From contig CAVWYY010000008.1 in the NCBI GenBank assembly GCA_963759375.1, positions 62,001 to 126,000 of the forward strand: DNA of 64,000 nucleotides. Direction: 5' to 3'. The notes beneath the pieces were generated by a model. It ran no database searches. It was not told the DNA's origin and saw nothing but the letters and a program-made list of their open reading frames with translations. Position numbers and translations under genes: made by a program. Below are positions 1 through 9,568 of the stretch, in pieces; positions within the stretch are counted from its first letter, which is position 1, and every line of letters begins with the position of its first letter. Source of the DNA: DASSUW01 sp963759375. GTDB lineage: Bacteria; Actinomycetota; Thermoleophilia; Solirubrobacterales; Solirubrobacteraceae.

Positions 1-1882
1 TGGCCGGCGGCAGCACCTTGCCCTCGGCGATCGCGTCCTGGAACGCGTCGCGCTGCGCGAAGAAGCCGATCTTCGGGTCGTCCGAGAACACCTTCTGGTA
101 GCTGGCGGTGAGCGTCACCGCCGCGTCCCAGGCCAGCGGGACACCCGTCACCCACGCCCACTTCGCCCGCCCGGACTTGATCAGCAGCGTCGTGGCCACG
201 GTCAGCGCGACCGCGGCGAGCAGCTGGTTGGCGATGCCGAACAGCGGGAACAGCTGGTTGATCCCGCCCAGGGGATTGGTCACGCCGGTGTAGAGGAAAT
301 AGCCCCACGCCCCGACGACCACCGCGCTCGTCGCCCACAGCCCGGGCTTCCACGAAACACGCCCGATCGGCTTCCAGACATTGCCGAGCGTGTCCTGCAA
401 CATGAACCGCCCGACCCGCGTGCCCGCGTCCACCGTGGTGAGGATGAACAGGGCCTCGAACATGATCGCGAAGTGGTACCAGAACGCTTTGAGGCCCTCA
501 CCGGTCGCGCCGGAGAAGATCTCCGACATGCCGACGGCGAGCGTCGGGGCGCCGCCGGTGCGGGCGACCAGCGACGGCTCCTCGACCGCTGTCGCAGCCG
601 CCTGCAGCTCGCCCGGGCTGATCGCGAAGCCGAGCCCGTTGACGGCCTGTGAGGCCGACTGCACGGTGTCGCCGACCACGGCCGCCGGCGCGTTCATCGC
701 GTAGTAGAGGCCCGGGTCGATGATCGAGGCGGCGATGATCGCCATCACGGCCACGAACGACTCCATCAGCATCGCGCCGTAGCCGATGAAGCGCACCTGG
801 CGCTCCTTCTCGATCATCTTCGGCGTGGTGCCGGAAGCGATCAGCGCATGGAAGCCGGACAGCGCGCCGCAGGCGATGATGATGAACACGAACGGGAACA
901 GCGAACCGGCGAACACCGGGCCTTCGCCGGACGAGGCGAACTTCGTCACCGCCTCGTTCTGCATCAGCGGCAGCGTCACGAGGATGCCGATGGCCAGCAG
1001 GACGATCGTTCCGATCTTCATGAACGTCGACAGGTAGTCGCGCGGCGTGAGCAGCATCCACACCGGCAGCACCGACGCGATGAAGCCGTAGGCCATGAGA
1101 CAGATCGTCAGCGTCTCGGGCGACAGCGTGAACGTGTCGGCCAGCGAAGAGTCCTGCACCCAGCCGCCGGCGGCGATCGCCAGGAGCAGCAGCGTCACGC
1201 CGATCGCGGTCGTCTCCCACACGCGGCCCGGCCGCAGCACGCGCAGGTAGAAGCCCATGAAGAACGCGATCGGGATCGTCATCGCGAGCGAGAACGTCCC
1301 CCACGGGGACTCGGCCAGCGCGTTGACCACGACCAGCGCCAGCACAGCCAGCAGGATGATCATGATCGAGAAGACGGCAATCAGGGCGGCGGCGCCGCCG
1401 ACCGGGCCGATCTCGTCGCGCGCCATCTGCCCGAGCGACTTGCCGTCGCGGCGCATCGAGAAGAACAGGATGACCATGTCCTGCACGGCGCCGGCGAAGA
1501 TGACGCCGACGACGATCCAGATCGTCCCCGGCAGGTAGCCCATCTGCGCGGCCAGCACCGGGCCGACCAGCGGGCCGGCGCCGGCGATCGCGGCGAAGTG
1601 ATGGCCGAACAGGACGCGGCGATCCGTCGGCTCGAAGTCCATGTTGTTGTCGAGACGCTCGGCCGGAGTGGCCCGGGTGTCGTCGGCCCCGAGCACCTTC
1701 CGCGCGATGAACCGCGCGTAGAAGCGGTACGCGATCGCGTACGACCCCACCGCGGCCGCGATCAACCAGGCGGCCGATATCTGCTCTCCGCGAACGAGCG
1801 CGATGACCCCCCACGACACCGCGCCGATGACGGCGACCGTGGTCCAGATCACGATCGACCGAGTACGGGACTTGGTCTGCAC
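1..1882 (-). CDS. cstA: Carbon starvation protein CstA (C-terminus outside window)
   Basis: Integral membrane transporter of the CstA family, which in other bacteria takes up peptides or pyruvate under carbon limitation. The frame is open from a GTG at 1882 to the window edge (627 codons). Family landmarks are an early AERLDNNMDFEPTDRRVLFG segment, then HHFAAIAGAGPLVGPVLAAQ, and near the edge SDDPKIGFFAQRDAF, which matches the conserved C-terminal region. The family is about 690-700 residues long, so roughly 70 residues are missing. The GTG start is chosen because GAGGGAGG lies five bases upstream. Multiple hydrophobic segments are present throughout. Confident on family; the transported substrate is not shown by the sequence. 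Confidence 0.93.
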   Translation of the reverse strand, partial: MQTKSRTRSIVIWTTVAVIGAVSWGVIALVRGEQISAAWLIAAAVGSYAIAYRFYARFIARKVLGADDTRATPAERLDNNMDFEPTDRRVLFGHHFAAIAGAGPLVGPVLAAQMGYLPGTIWIVVGVIFAGAVQDMVILFFSMRRDGKSLGQMARDEIGPVGGAAALIAVFSIMIILLAVLALVVVNALAESPWGTFSLAMTIPIAFFMGFYLRVLRPGRVWETTAIGVTLLLLAIAAGGWVQDSSLADTFTLSPETLTICLMAYGFIASVLPVWMLLTPRDYLSTFMKIGTIVLLAIGILVTLPLMQNEAVTKFASSGEGPVFAGSLFPFVFIIIACGALSGFHALIASGTTPKMIEKERQVRFIGYGAMLMESFVAVMAIIAASIIDPGLYYAMNAPAAVVGDTVQSASQAVNGLGFAISPGELQAAATAVEEPSLVARTGGAPTLAVGMSEIFSGATGEGLKAFWYHFAIMFEALFILTTVDAGTRVGRFMLQDTLGNVWKPIGRVSWKPGLWATSAVVVGAWGYFLYTGVTNPLGGINQLFPLFGIANQLLAAVALTVATTLLIKSGRAKWAWVTGVPLAWDAAVTLTASYQKVFSDDPKIGFFAQRDAFQDAIAEGKVLPPA

Positions 1883-1948
1883 TAGCGCCTCCCTCGTACG
1901 ACTCCTCCACGGAACCGCATCCCCAGCGGCGCGATCTGTAAAACGCCT

Positions 1949-2485
1949 CTACGGGTAGCGCAGGTTGTCGCGATCGTGGATCGCCTTGCGGGCGCTCTTG
2001 TGCGACACGCGCTCGCAGTTCTTGCGCTTGACCTTCTTGCTCTGCGTCTTGCTCACGTAGAGGATGTCGTTGCCGCCCGGCCCGCAGTCGACGAATCCGC
2101 GGCCGAACCAGACCCGGATCGTGTCCTGCCCCGCGCCGCCGTGGATGTTGTTGCGGCCGTGGCTCGCGTAGATCCAGTCGTTGCCGGCGCCGGCGTAGAC
2201 CTTGTCCTTCTGCTTCGTCGTGTTGCCGGTGGCCTTGTGGTCGGTCCAGATCACGTCGTGGCCGACGGTCCCGTAGATCGTGTCGTCACCGTGGCCGCCG
2301 AGGAGCTCGTCGTTCTTGGCGGTTCCGGTGTGCGACGTGTCCTTGTCGTGCGTGTTGATCCACAGCTCGCCCGTGATCTTGGGCCAGTCGTCCTTGGGCG
2401 TCGCGGAGGCGACGTCGGTGGTCAACACACCGGTTGTGACGATTGCTACGAAAATTAATGTCGGCCGAAGCATGCGGCGTACCAT
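1949..2485 (-). CDS. Secreted RTX-like (hemolysin-type repeat) protein
   Basis: Small exported protein of about 178 residues. The N-terminus (MVRRMLRP, then a hydrophobic run ending in DVASA) is a signal peptide. The mature part carries degenerate glycine/aspartate repeats such as GGHGDDTIYG, GAGNDWIYASHG and GGAGQDTIRV, as in calcium-binding RTX beta-rolls, and ends in a basic tail with two cysteines (DCGPGG and KNCERV). This ending is common in actinobacterial RTX-like proteins. Start is uncertain: ATG at 2485 or ATG at 2473, both keeping the signal peptide. It is divergent from the small gene at 2493, leaving almost no intergenic space. Function unknown; a cell-surface or calcium-binding role is inference. 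Confidence 0.75.
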   Translation of the reverse strand: MVRRMLRPTLIFVAIVTTGVLTTDVASATPKDDWPKITGELWINTHDKDTSHTGTAKNDELLGGHGDDTIYGTVGHDVIWTDHKATGNTTKQKDKVYAGAGNDWIYASHGRNNIHGGAGQDTIRVWFGRGFVDCGPGGNDILYVSKTQSKKVKRKNCERVSHKSARKAIHDRDNLRYP

Positions 2486-2492
2486 CCCCTCC

Positions 2493-2735
2493 ATGACCCG
2501 GGACCAAGCGCGAGATCGCGCCCAAGAGCTCAACACTGAGCATCCCGAGCGCGGTCGCTACCACTGGCTCGCGCGCGAGACCGGCGGCGACTGGGACGTC
2601 GTAAGGATGACGATTCCGGGCGGCATGCGGCTCGATCCGCTGAAGGGCGCGGTCGAGTCGCGCCCGAAGCCGAACCCCGCCGAGGATCCGCGCCCGCTGT
2701 TCGACAAGAACGTCGGCGGTCCCTGGGCCGTCTAG
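2493..2735 (+). CDS. Small conserved-looking hypothetical protein (80 aa)
   Basis: Short soluble protein starting MTRDQARDRAQELNTEHPERG and ending PLFDKNVGGPWAV. It has no signal peptide or membrane segment. Codon use is like that of neighbours, and the sequence (charged helix, then a GRYHWLARETGGDWDVVRM segment) looks like a real folded domain. The start ATG at 2493 follows CCCCTCC, which is not a good ribosome site, so the gene may be leaderless. Its 3' end overlaps by three bases the stop of the convergent regulator at 2732. I do not recognise a family with a known function. Confidence 0.6.
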   Translation: MTRDQARDRAQELNTEHPERGRYHWLARETGGDWDVVRMTIPGGMRLDPLKGAVESRPKPNPAEDPRPLFDKNVGGPWAV

Positions 2736-3286
2736 GGCTTCGGGTGCGCGGCGACCACCACGCGGTGGGGGCGGCCGGACTCGTCGTGGTAGCGCTGCGC
2801 GAGCGCGGTGACGGCACCGGTGAGGTCGCGTGCGAACGCGGCGCGCTCGTCGGCTGAGCGGAAGCTGATCTCGGTGTCGAGCGCGAGCGTCGCGGGCCGC
2901 TCGTCCTTGCGCGCCAGTGCGGCGACCTCGCGGACGATCCGCGCGGCGACCGCGATCAGGTAGCGGGCCGACAGGCGGTCGGCCGCCCGCTCCGGGTCGT
3001 TGGCCGCAGCGCCCAGCGCGGCCGGCGAGACCACGTACGAGGCGGCGGTGGCGACGAGCAGGCGCTCGGTCAGCCCGCCCCAGCGGCGCTCGCCGGCGGG
3101 CTCGACGAGCCCGTGCGCCTCGAGCGTGCGGAGGTGGTAGTTGACCTTCTGGCGGGCGAGGCCGACCCGCTCGGCCAAGGCGGCCGCGGAGGCCGGCTCG
3201 GTCAGCTCGGCCAGCAGCCGCGCGCGCACGGGATCCAGCGCGACGACCGCCGCGGCGGGATCGTCGATCACCTCGACGTCGAGCAT
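2732..3286 (-). CDS. ArsR-like winged-helix transcriptional regulator
   Basis: 184-residue regulator. Residues 15-65 form a winged helix-turn-helix (ARLLAELTEPASAAALAERV, then GLARQKVNYHLRTLEAHGLV), typical of ArsR/HTH_20 proteins. The C-terminal half (about 75-184) is a separate ligand-binding-like domain ending in RPHRVVVAAHPKP. The ATG at 3286 is the natural start, lying next to a GACAA-N6-TTGTC dyad that may be its operator. It sits directly downstream of ilvA on the same strand, with stop and operator overlapping, so co-transcription or autoregulation is possible. Ligand and targets are unknown. Confidence 0.8.
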   Translation of the reverse strand: MLDVEVIDDPAAAVVALDPVRARLLAELTEPASAAALAERVGLARQKVNYHLRTLEAHGLVEPAGERRWGGLTERLLVATAASYVVSPAALGAAANDPERAADRLSARYLIAVAARIVREVAALARKDERPATLALDTEISFRSADERAAFARDLTGAVTALAQRYHDESGRPHRVVVAAHPKP

Positions 3287-3288
3287 GC

Positions 3289-3304
3289 GACAAAGACTAT
3301 TGTC
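3289..3304. promoter_or_regulatory. Candidate operator dyad GACAA-N6-TTGTC
   Basis: Inverted repeat GACAAAGACTATTGTC directly upstream of the ArsR-like start codon and overlapping the ilvA stop. The AT-rich centre stands out from the surrounding GC-rich sequence. A binding site for the adjacent regulator is inference. Confidence 0.4.
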
Positions 3305-4517
3305 AATGAATGACGCGCGTCTCGTAGCCCGCGTCTCGGAGCGTCCCGACGACGTCCTCGGCGTGGTCGTGCCCGCGCGTCTCGATGACCAGCTCGATCG
3401 CCGTCTCGCGCACGTGCAGGTCGAGCCCCTCGCGCACGTGAGAGACGTCGACGATGTTCGCGCCTGTGTCGGCCACCTGGACGAGCAGCCGCGCGAGGTT
3501 GCCCGGGCGGTCGGGCACGCGCGTGAGCAGGACGAGCCGGCGGCCCGACTCGGTCTCGTGCCGCCGCGCCACCGAGGCGAGCAGCCCCGGGTCGACGTTG
3601 CCGCCCGAAAGGACGGCGACCGTCGTGCCGTGCTCGGCCGCGCGCACCTGGCCGCCGAGCAGCGCCGCGACGCCGACGGCGCCCGCGCCCTCGACCACGA
3701 GCTTGCAGCGCTCCATGAGCACGACCATCGCCTCGGCGACCGGGTCCTCCTCCACGACCACGACGCCGTCCGCATGCTCCCTCAGGAGCTCGAGCGTCAG
3801 GTCGCCCGGCCGCTTGACCGCGATCCCGTCGGCGATCGTCAGCACCGACGAGGCGGGCACCGGCTCGCCGCGCACGAGCGACTCCGGGTACGGCGCGCAC
3901 GCCGCGACCTGCACGCCGACGACCTCGACCTCGGGCCGCGCCGCCTTGATGGCGATCGCGATGCCCGAGCACAGCCCGCCCCCGCCGACCGGGACGACGA
4001 CCTTCGCGAGGTCGGGCACGTCCTCGAGCAGCTCGAGGCCCATCGACCCCTGCCCGGCGACGATGTCCGGATCGTCGAACGGATGCACGAACGCGAGCCC
4101 GCCGGCGCGCGACCGCTCGAGCGCCATCTCCAGGCACGCGTCGACCGAGTCGCCGCCGATGTTGACGATCGCGCCCTGGCCGCGCGCGGCCTCGACCTTG
4201 GCGAGCGGCGCGTCGCTGGGCACGAACACCTCGCAGGGCACCCCGCGGGCGCGAGCCGCCGCGGCCAGGCTCTGCGCGTGGTTGCCGGCCGACGCCGCCA
4301 CCACCCCGGCCGTGCAGCCGTCGCCGAGCCGGGCCAGCTTGTTGGCGACGCCGCGGATCTTGAACGAGCCGGTCCGCTGCAGGTTCTCGGCCTTGAGCGC
4401 CACGACGCCGCCGGCGCGCTCGGAGATCGTGCGCGACGACAGCACCGGCGTGCGCCGCGCGATCGACTCGACGGCCGGGCGCGCGGCGGCGACGTCTGCG
4501 GCCGAGACGCGGCTCAT
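3303..4517 (-). CDS. ilvA: Threonine ammonia-lyase (threonine dehydratase)
   Basis: PLP enzyme converting L-threonine to 2-oxobutanoate and ammonia, either the first step toward isoleucine or threonine catabolism. 404 residues. The PLP lysine is K53 in RTGSFKIRGV, the substrate loop is ASAGNHAQ (about 75-82), and the phosphate-binding glycine loop is PVGGGGLCSG (about 176-185). A single C-terminal ACT domain (about 325-404, GNLARLLVQVADTGANIVDV) is present, as in the shorter TdcB/IlvA forms rather than the two-ACT-like E. coli IlvA. Its start overlaps the ridA stop in TGATG, indicating translational coupling. Biosynthetic versus catabolic role cannot be decided here. Confidence 0.93.
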   Translation of the reverse strand: MSRVSAADVAAARPAVESIARRTPVLSSRTISERAGGVVALKAENLQRTGSFKIRGVANKLARLGDGCTAGVVAASAGNHAQSLAAAARARGVPCEVFVPSDAPLAKVEAARGQGAIVNIGGDSVDACLEMALERSRAGGLAFVHPFDDPDIVAGQGSMGLELLEDVPDLAKVVVPVGGGGLCSGIAIAIKAARPEVEVVGVQVAACAPYPESLVRGEPVPASSVLTIADGIAVKRPGDLTLELLREHADGVVVVEEDPVAEAMVVLMERCKLVVEGAGAVGVAALLGGQVRAAEHGTTVAVLSGGNVDPGLLASVARRHETESGRRLVLLTRVPDRPGNLARLLVQVADTGANIVDVSHVREGLDLHVRETAIELVIETRGHDHAEDVVGTLRDAGYETRVIH

Positions 4518-4909
4518 CAGTCGGGCACGGCCAGGACCATGTCGATCTCCACGTCCGCGCCGAGCGGCAGCGCCGCGACGCCGATCGTGCTGCGAGCCGG
4601 CGGGTCGGTCTCGAAGTACGCGCCGTAGGCCTCGTTGACGTCCTTGAAGGTCGAGATATCGGTGACGTAGATGCCGACGCGCACCGCGTCGGCCAGCTGC
4701 GCGCCCGCGGCGGCAGCGACGATCGCGAGGTTGTCGAGGCAGCGGCGCGTCTGGTCGCCGATCGAGCCCTCGATGAGCTGGCCGGTGTCGGGATCGACCG
4801 GCGTCTGGCCGGACAGGAAGATCAGGCCGTTGGAGATGACGGCGTGCGAGTAGGGGCCGGCCGCGGGCGGCCCCGGGTCCGCGTTGACGGTTTCGCGATG
4901 ATGGGACAT
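4517..4909 (-). CDS. ridA: RidA/YjgF family enamine/imine deaminase
   Basis: RidA proteins hydrolyse reactive 2-aminoacrylate and 2-aminocrotonate released by PLP dehydratases, protecting other PLP enzymes. 130 residues, the family length. Conserved segments include AAGPYSHAV, FLSGQTPVDPDTGQL, QTRRCLDNLAIVAAAAGA and the arginine-bearing RSTIGVAALPLGADVEIDM ending, with R107 and E120-type positions present. It is the first gene of the pair, and its stop overlaps the ilvA start by one base. So the enzyme that makes the enamine and the enzyme that detoxifies it are translated together. Confidence 0.92.
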   Translation of the reverse strand: MSHHRETVNADPGPPAAGPYSHAVISNGLIFLSGQTPVDPDTGQLIEGSIGDQTRRCLDNLAIVAAAAGAQLADAVRVGIYVTDISTFKDVNEAYGAYFETDPPARSTIGVAALPLGADVEIDMVLAVPD

Positions 4910-4969
4910 GCCAGCATGCTAAGGCGCTCGCGCGAGCTAGCGAGTGCGAGTAAGCCGCATTACCCGATC

Positions 4970-6919
<1,950 letters not shown>

Positions 6920-6945
6920 GCCTCGCCGGTAGATTGAGGCGGGCA

Positions 6946-9222
6946 GTGTCGAAGCTGCTCACGCTCCCCGCGCAGCGAAGACCGAAGTTCTTCGTCCTGA
7001 TCGCCGCGCTCCTCCTGGTCGTGGCCGTCGGCCCGTTCTCGGGCAAGTTCGAGGATGCGCAGGACAACGAGACGACGTCGTTCCTGCCCGGCGACGCCGA
7101 GTCGGTCAAGGTGCTCAACGACGTCAAGGAGTTCCCGGACGGCCAGACCTCCCCCGCCGTCACGGTGATCGCCCGCGAGAGTGGGCTGACCGCCGCCGAC
7201 CAGAAGGCGGCCGCCGACCTCGCGCAGAGCTTCAAGGACGACCCACCGCCGCACACCAGCGGCACCGCCGGCCCGATCCCGTCCGAGGACGGCGCCGCGG
7301 CGCTCGTGGTCACGCAGGTCCGGGACACCGGCGGCACCGGGGACGAGTTCCTCGATTCCGTGGACGACATCCGCGACCGCGCGCACGCGCTGCGCGGCGG
7401 CGGCCGCTCGGTCGAGGTCACCGGCGCGGCGGGCTACGGCGCCGACGCGATCAAGGTGTTCGGCGACATCAACGGCCAGCTCCTGTACGCCGCGGGCGGG
7501 CTGGTCCTGATCCTCCTGGTCCTCATCTACCGGTCGCCGATCTTCTGGGCGATCCCGTTCTTCACGGTGGTCTTCGCGGAGGCGAGCGCCCGCGGGTTCG
7601 GCTACCTGCTGGCCGAGGCCGGCGTGACGATCAACGGGCAGACCGGCGGCATCCTCCCGGTGCTGGTGTTCGGCGCGGGCACCGACTACGCGCTGCTCCT
7701 CGTCGCCCGCTACCGCGAGGAGCTGCGAAGACACGACTCCGTCCACGAGGCGATGCAGCTCGCTCTGCGCACCGCCGGCCCGGCGATCGTGTTCTCCGCG
7801 TTCACGGTCATCGCCTCGCTGCTCGTGCTCGTGCTCGCCGAGGTCAACAGCACCGCCGGCCTCGGGCCGATCGGCGCCATGGGGATCTTCCTGGCGATGA
7901 CGTTCATGCTCACGATGCTGCCGGCCGCGCTGGTGGTCGTCGGCCGCCGCGCGTTCTGGCCGTTCGTGCCCGACGGGCCGGGTGGCCCGGTCGAGCCGCA
8001 CAGCAGCCGGGTCCGGCGCGTGATCTTCTCGCTGCTGGTCGGCGGCCTCGCCGCGGCGATCGCGTCAGCGGGCGGCGGCGCGGCCGCGCTGATCGGGTTC
8101 GTGGCCGGCGCGCTGCTCAACTTCTTCGTGCTCGCTCCGGCGCTCCACCGGCTCGACGTCAAGGAGCTCTACCCCCGGATCGAGCGCCCGCTCGCCGCGC
8201 GCCACCGGCTGACCGACGAGACGCACGGCTTCTGGCGGCGGGTGGGCGAGCGCGTCGCCGCCGCGCCGCGCCGGGTCGCCACCGTCACCGTGCTGGGCCT
8301 GCTGATCCTGTGCCTGGGCTGGGTGCAGCTCGACACCGGGCTCACCAGCGGCAACTCGTTCCGCGGCGAGGTCGAGGCCGTGCGCGGCCTGGACCTGCTG
8401 TCCGCCCACTTCCCGGCCGGCGCCAACACGCCGACGACCGTGATCGTGCCGGAGCGCGACAAGGCCGCGGCGGTGCGCAGCGCGCTGCAGGACGACCCGG
8501 CGGTGGCCTCGGTCGGCGAGCCGGTGAACGGGCCGCCCGGCACGCGGCTCGACGTGCAGCTCAAGCTCGACCCGTACTCCACCGAGGCGTTCGACCAGAT
8601 CCCGCAGCTCCGCGAGACCGTCAAGCGCGCCGGCGGCCAGGACGTGCTGGTGGGCGGCGAGACCGCCGCGGCCTACGACGTGCGCAAGTCCTCCACGCGC
8701 GACAACTACGTGATCATGCCGATCACGCTCGTGGTGGTGTTCGCGATCCTCGCGGTGCTGCTGCGGTCGCTGGTGGCGCCGGCCGTGCTGGTCGGCACGG
8801 TGATCCTGTCGTTCGGCGCCGCGATGGGCACCGGCATCTTCTTCTCGGACGCCGTGTTCGGCTTCCCGGGGATCGACCCGTCGCTGCCGCTGCTGTGCTT
8901 CGTGTTCCTCGTCGCGCTGGGGATCGACTACAACATCTTCCTGATGGCCCGCGTGCGGGAGGAGACCGCCCGGCACGGGACGCGCGAGGGCATGCTGCGC
9001 GGGCTGGCGGTCACCGGCGCGGTCATCACGTCGGCCGGCATCGTGCTCGCCGGGACGTTCTCCGCGCTCGCCGTGCTGCCGCTCGTCTTCCTCACCGAGA
9101 TCGGCTTCATCGTCGCCTTCGGCGTGCTGCTCGACACGTTCATCGTGCGCTCGATCCTGGTGCCCGCGCTCACCTTCATCATCGACCGCCGCATGTGGTG
9201 GCCGTCGCGCCTGGTGCGCTGA
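6946..9222 (+). CDS. MMPL/RND-family membrane transporter
   Basis: 758-residue inner-membrane protein with the duplicated MmpL layout: one N-terminal helix, an exported loop (about 35-170), five to six helices, then the same again. Conserved features include GAGTDYALLLVARYREEL in the first half and ALGIDYNIFLMARVREET in the second; these carry the proton-relay aspartate/tyrosine pairs of MmpL proteins. The GTG start at 6946 is preferred because GAGGCGGG lies a few bases upstream; an in-frame TTG lies at 6934. Likely exports lipids or hydrophobic compounds by proton antiport. It precedes the WXG100-like cassette, but a functional link is not shown. Confidence 0.9.
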   Translation: MSKLLTLPAQRRPKFFVLIAALLLVVAVGPFSGKFEDAQDNETTSFLPGDAESVKVLNDVKEFPDGQTSPAVTVIARESGLTAADQKAAADLAQSFKDDPPPHTSGTAGPIPSEDGAAALVVTQVRDTGGTGDEFLDSVDDIRDRAHALRGGGRSVEVTGAAGYGADAIKVFGDINGQLLYAAGGLVLILLVLIYRSPIFWAIPFFTVVFAEASARGFGYLLAEAGVTINGQTGGILPVLVFGAGTDYALLLVARYREELRRHDSVHEAMQLALRTAGPAIVFSAFTVIASLLVLVLAEVNSTAGLGPIGAMGIFLAMTFMLTMLPAALVVVGRRAFWPFVPDGPGGPVEPHSSRVRRVIFSLLVGGLAAAIASAGGGAAALIGFVAGALLNFFVLAPALHRLDVKELYPRIERPLAARHRLTDETHGFWRRVGERVAAAPRRVATVTVLGLLILCLGWVQLDTGLTSGNSFRGEVEAVRGLDLLSAHFPAGANTPTTVIVPERDKAAAVRSALQDDPAVASVGEPVNGPPGTRLDVQLKLDPYSTEAFDQIPQLRETVKRAGGQDVLVGGETAAAYDVRKSSTRDNYVIMPITLVVVFAILAVLLRSLVAPAVLVGTVILSFGAAMGTGIFFSDAVFGFPGIDPSLPLLCFVFLVALGIDYNIFLMARVREETARHGTREGMLRGLAVTGAVITSAGIVLAGTFSALAVLPLVFLTEIGFIVAFGVLLDTFIVRSILVPALTFIIDRRMWWPSRLVR

Positions 9223-9279
9223 CCGGTCCGCTTCCTGACCGGGGATTCCGGCATATCGCGCGGCTGAAGGGGTATCCGG

Positions 9280-9567
9280 ATGCCTATGCGCATGGAAGTG
9301 CAGCCGGGCGCGCTGACCGACGCCGGCAACCGTCAATCGGACATCGCGGCCACACTGAACGAGCTCTCTGGCCGCCTCACCACCGCCGCGGACGCGTCGT
9401 CCGCCGCGGGCGACCCTGCGCTCGAGGAGGCCATGGCAACAGCCGTCCAGAGCTGGCAGGCGTCCCTCTCGATGACCGCCCTGTCCGTCAGTGGCATCGG
9501 CTCGAACCTCAGCAGCTCGGCCGTCGCCTACCTGAACGTGGACGAGTCCGCGATCCCGGCAGGCTGA
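9280..9567 (+). CDS. WXG100-like small secreted protein (ESX-type partner)
   Basis: 95-residue helical protein with the size and pattern of type VII secretion WXG100 partners: two amphipathic helices around a central turn containing W58 (AVQSWQASLSM). The strict W-X-G is degenerate, since the turn reads WQA. No signal peptide. The start at 9280 follows GAAGGGG by seven bases. Its TGA is one base away from the ATG of the large protein at 9569, so the two are translationally coupled, as EsxA/EsxB-type pairs or LXG adaptor-effector pairs are. No secretion machinery (EccC, EssC) lies in the window. Confidence 0.65.
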   Translation: MPMRMEVQPGALTDAGNRQSDIAATLNELSGRLTTAADASSAAGDPALEEAMATAVQSWQASLSMTALSVSGIGSNLSSSAVAYLNVDESAIPAG

Positions 9568-9568
9568 G

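Noticed and set aside
498..1910. 470-codon open frame on the minus strand within cstA
   Set aside because: It is out of frame with the clear CstA protein, which reads from the GTG at 1882 and carries family motifs.
6934..6945. TTG start for the MMPL gene at 6934
   Set aside because: The GTG at 6946 has GAGGCGGG at proper spacing, which would be inside the gene if TTG were used.
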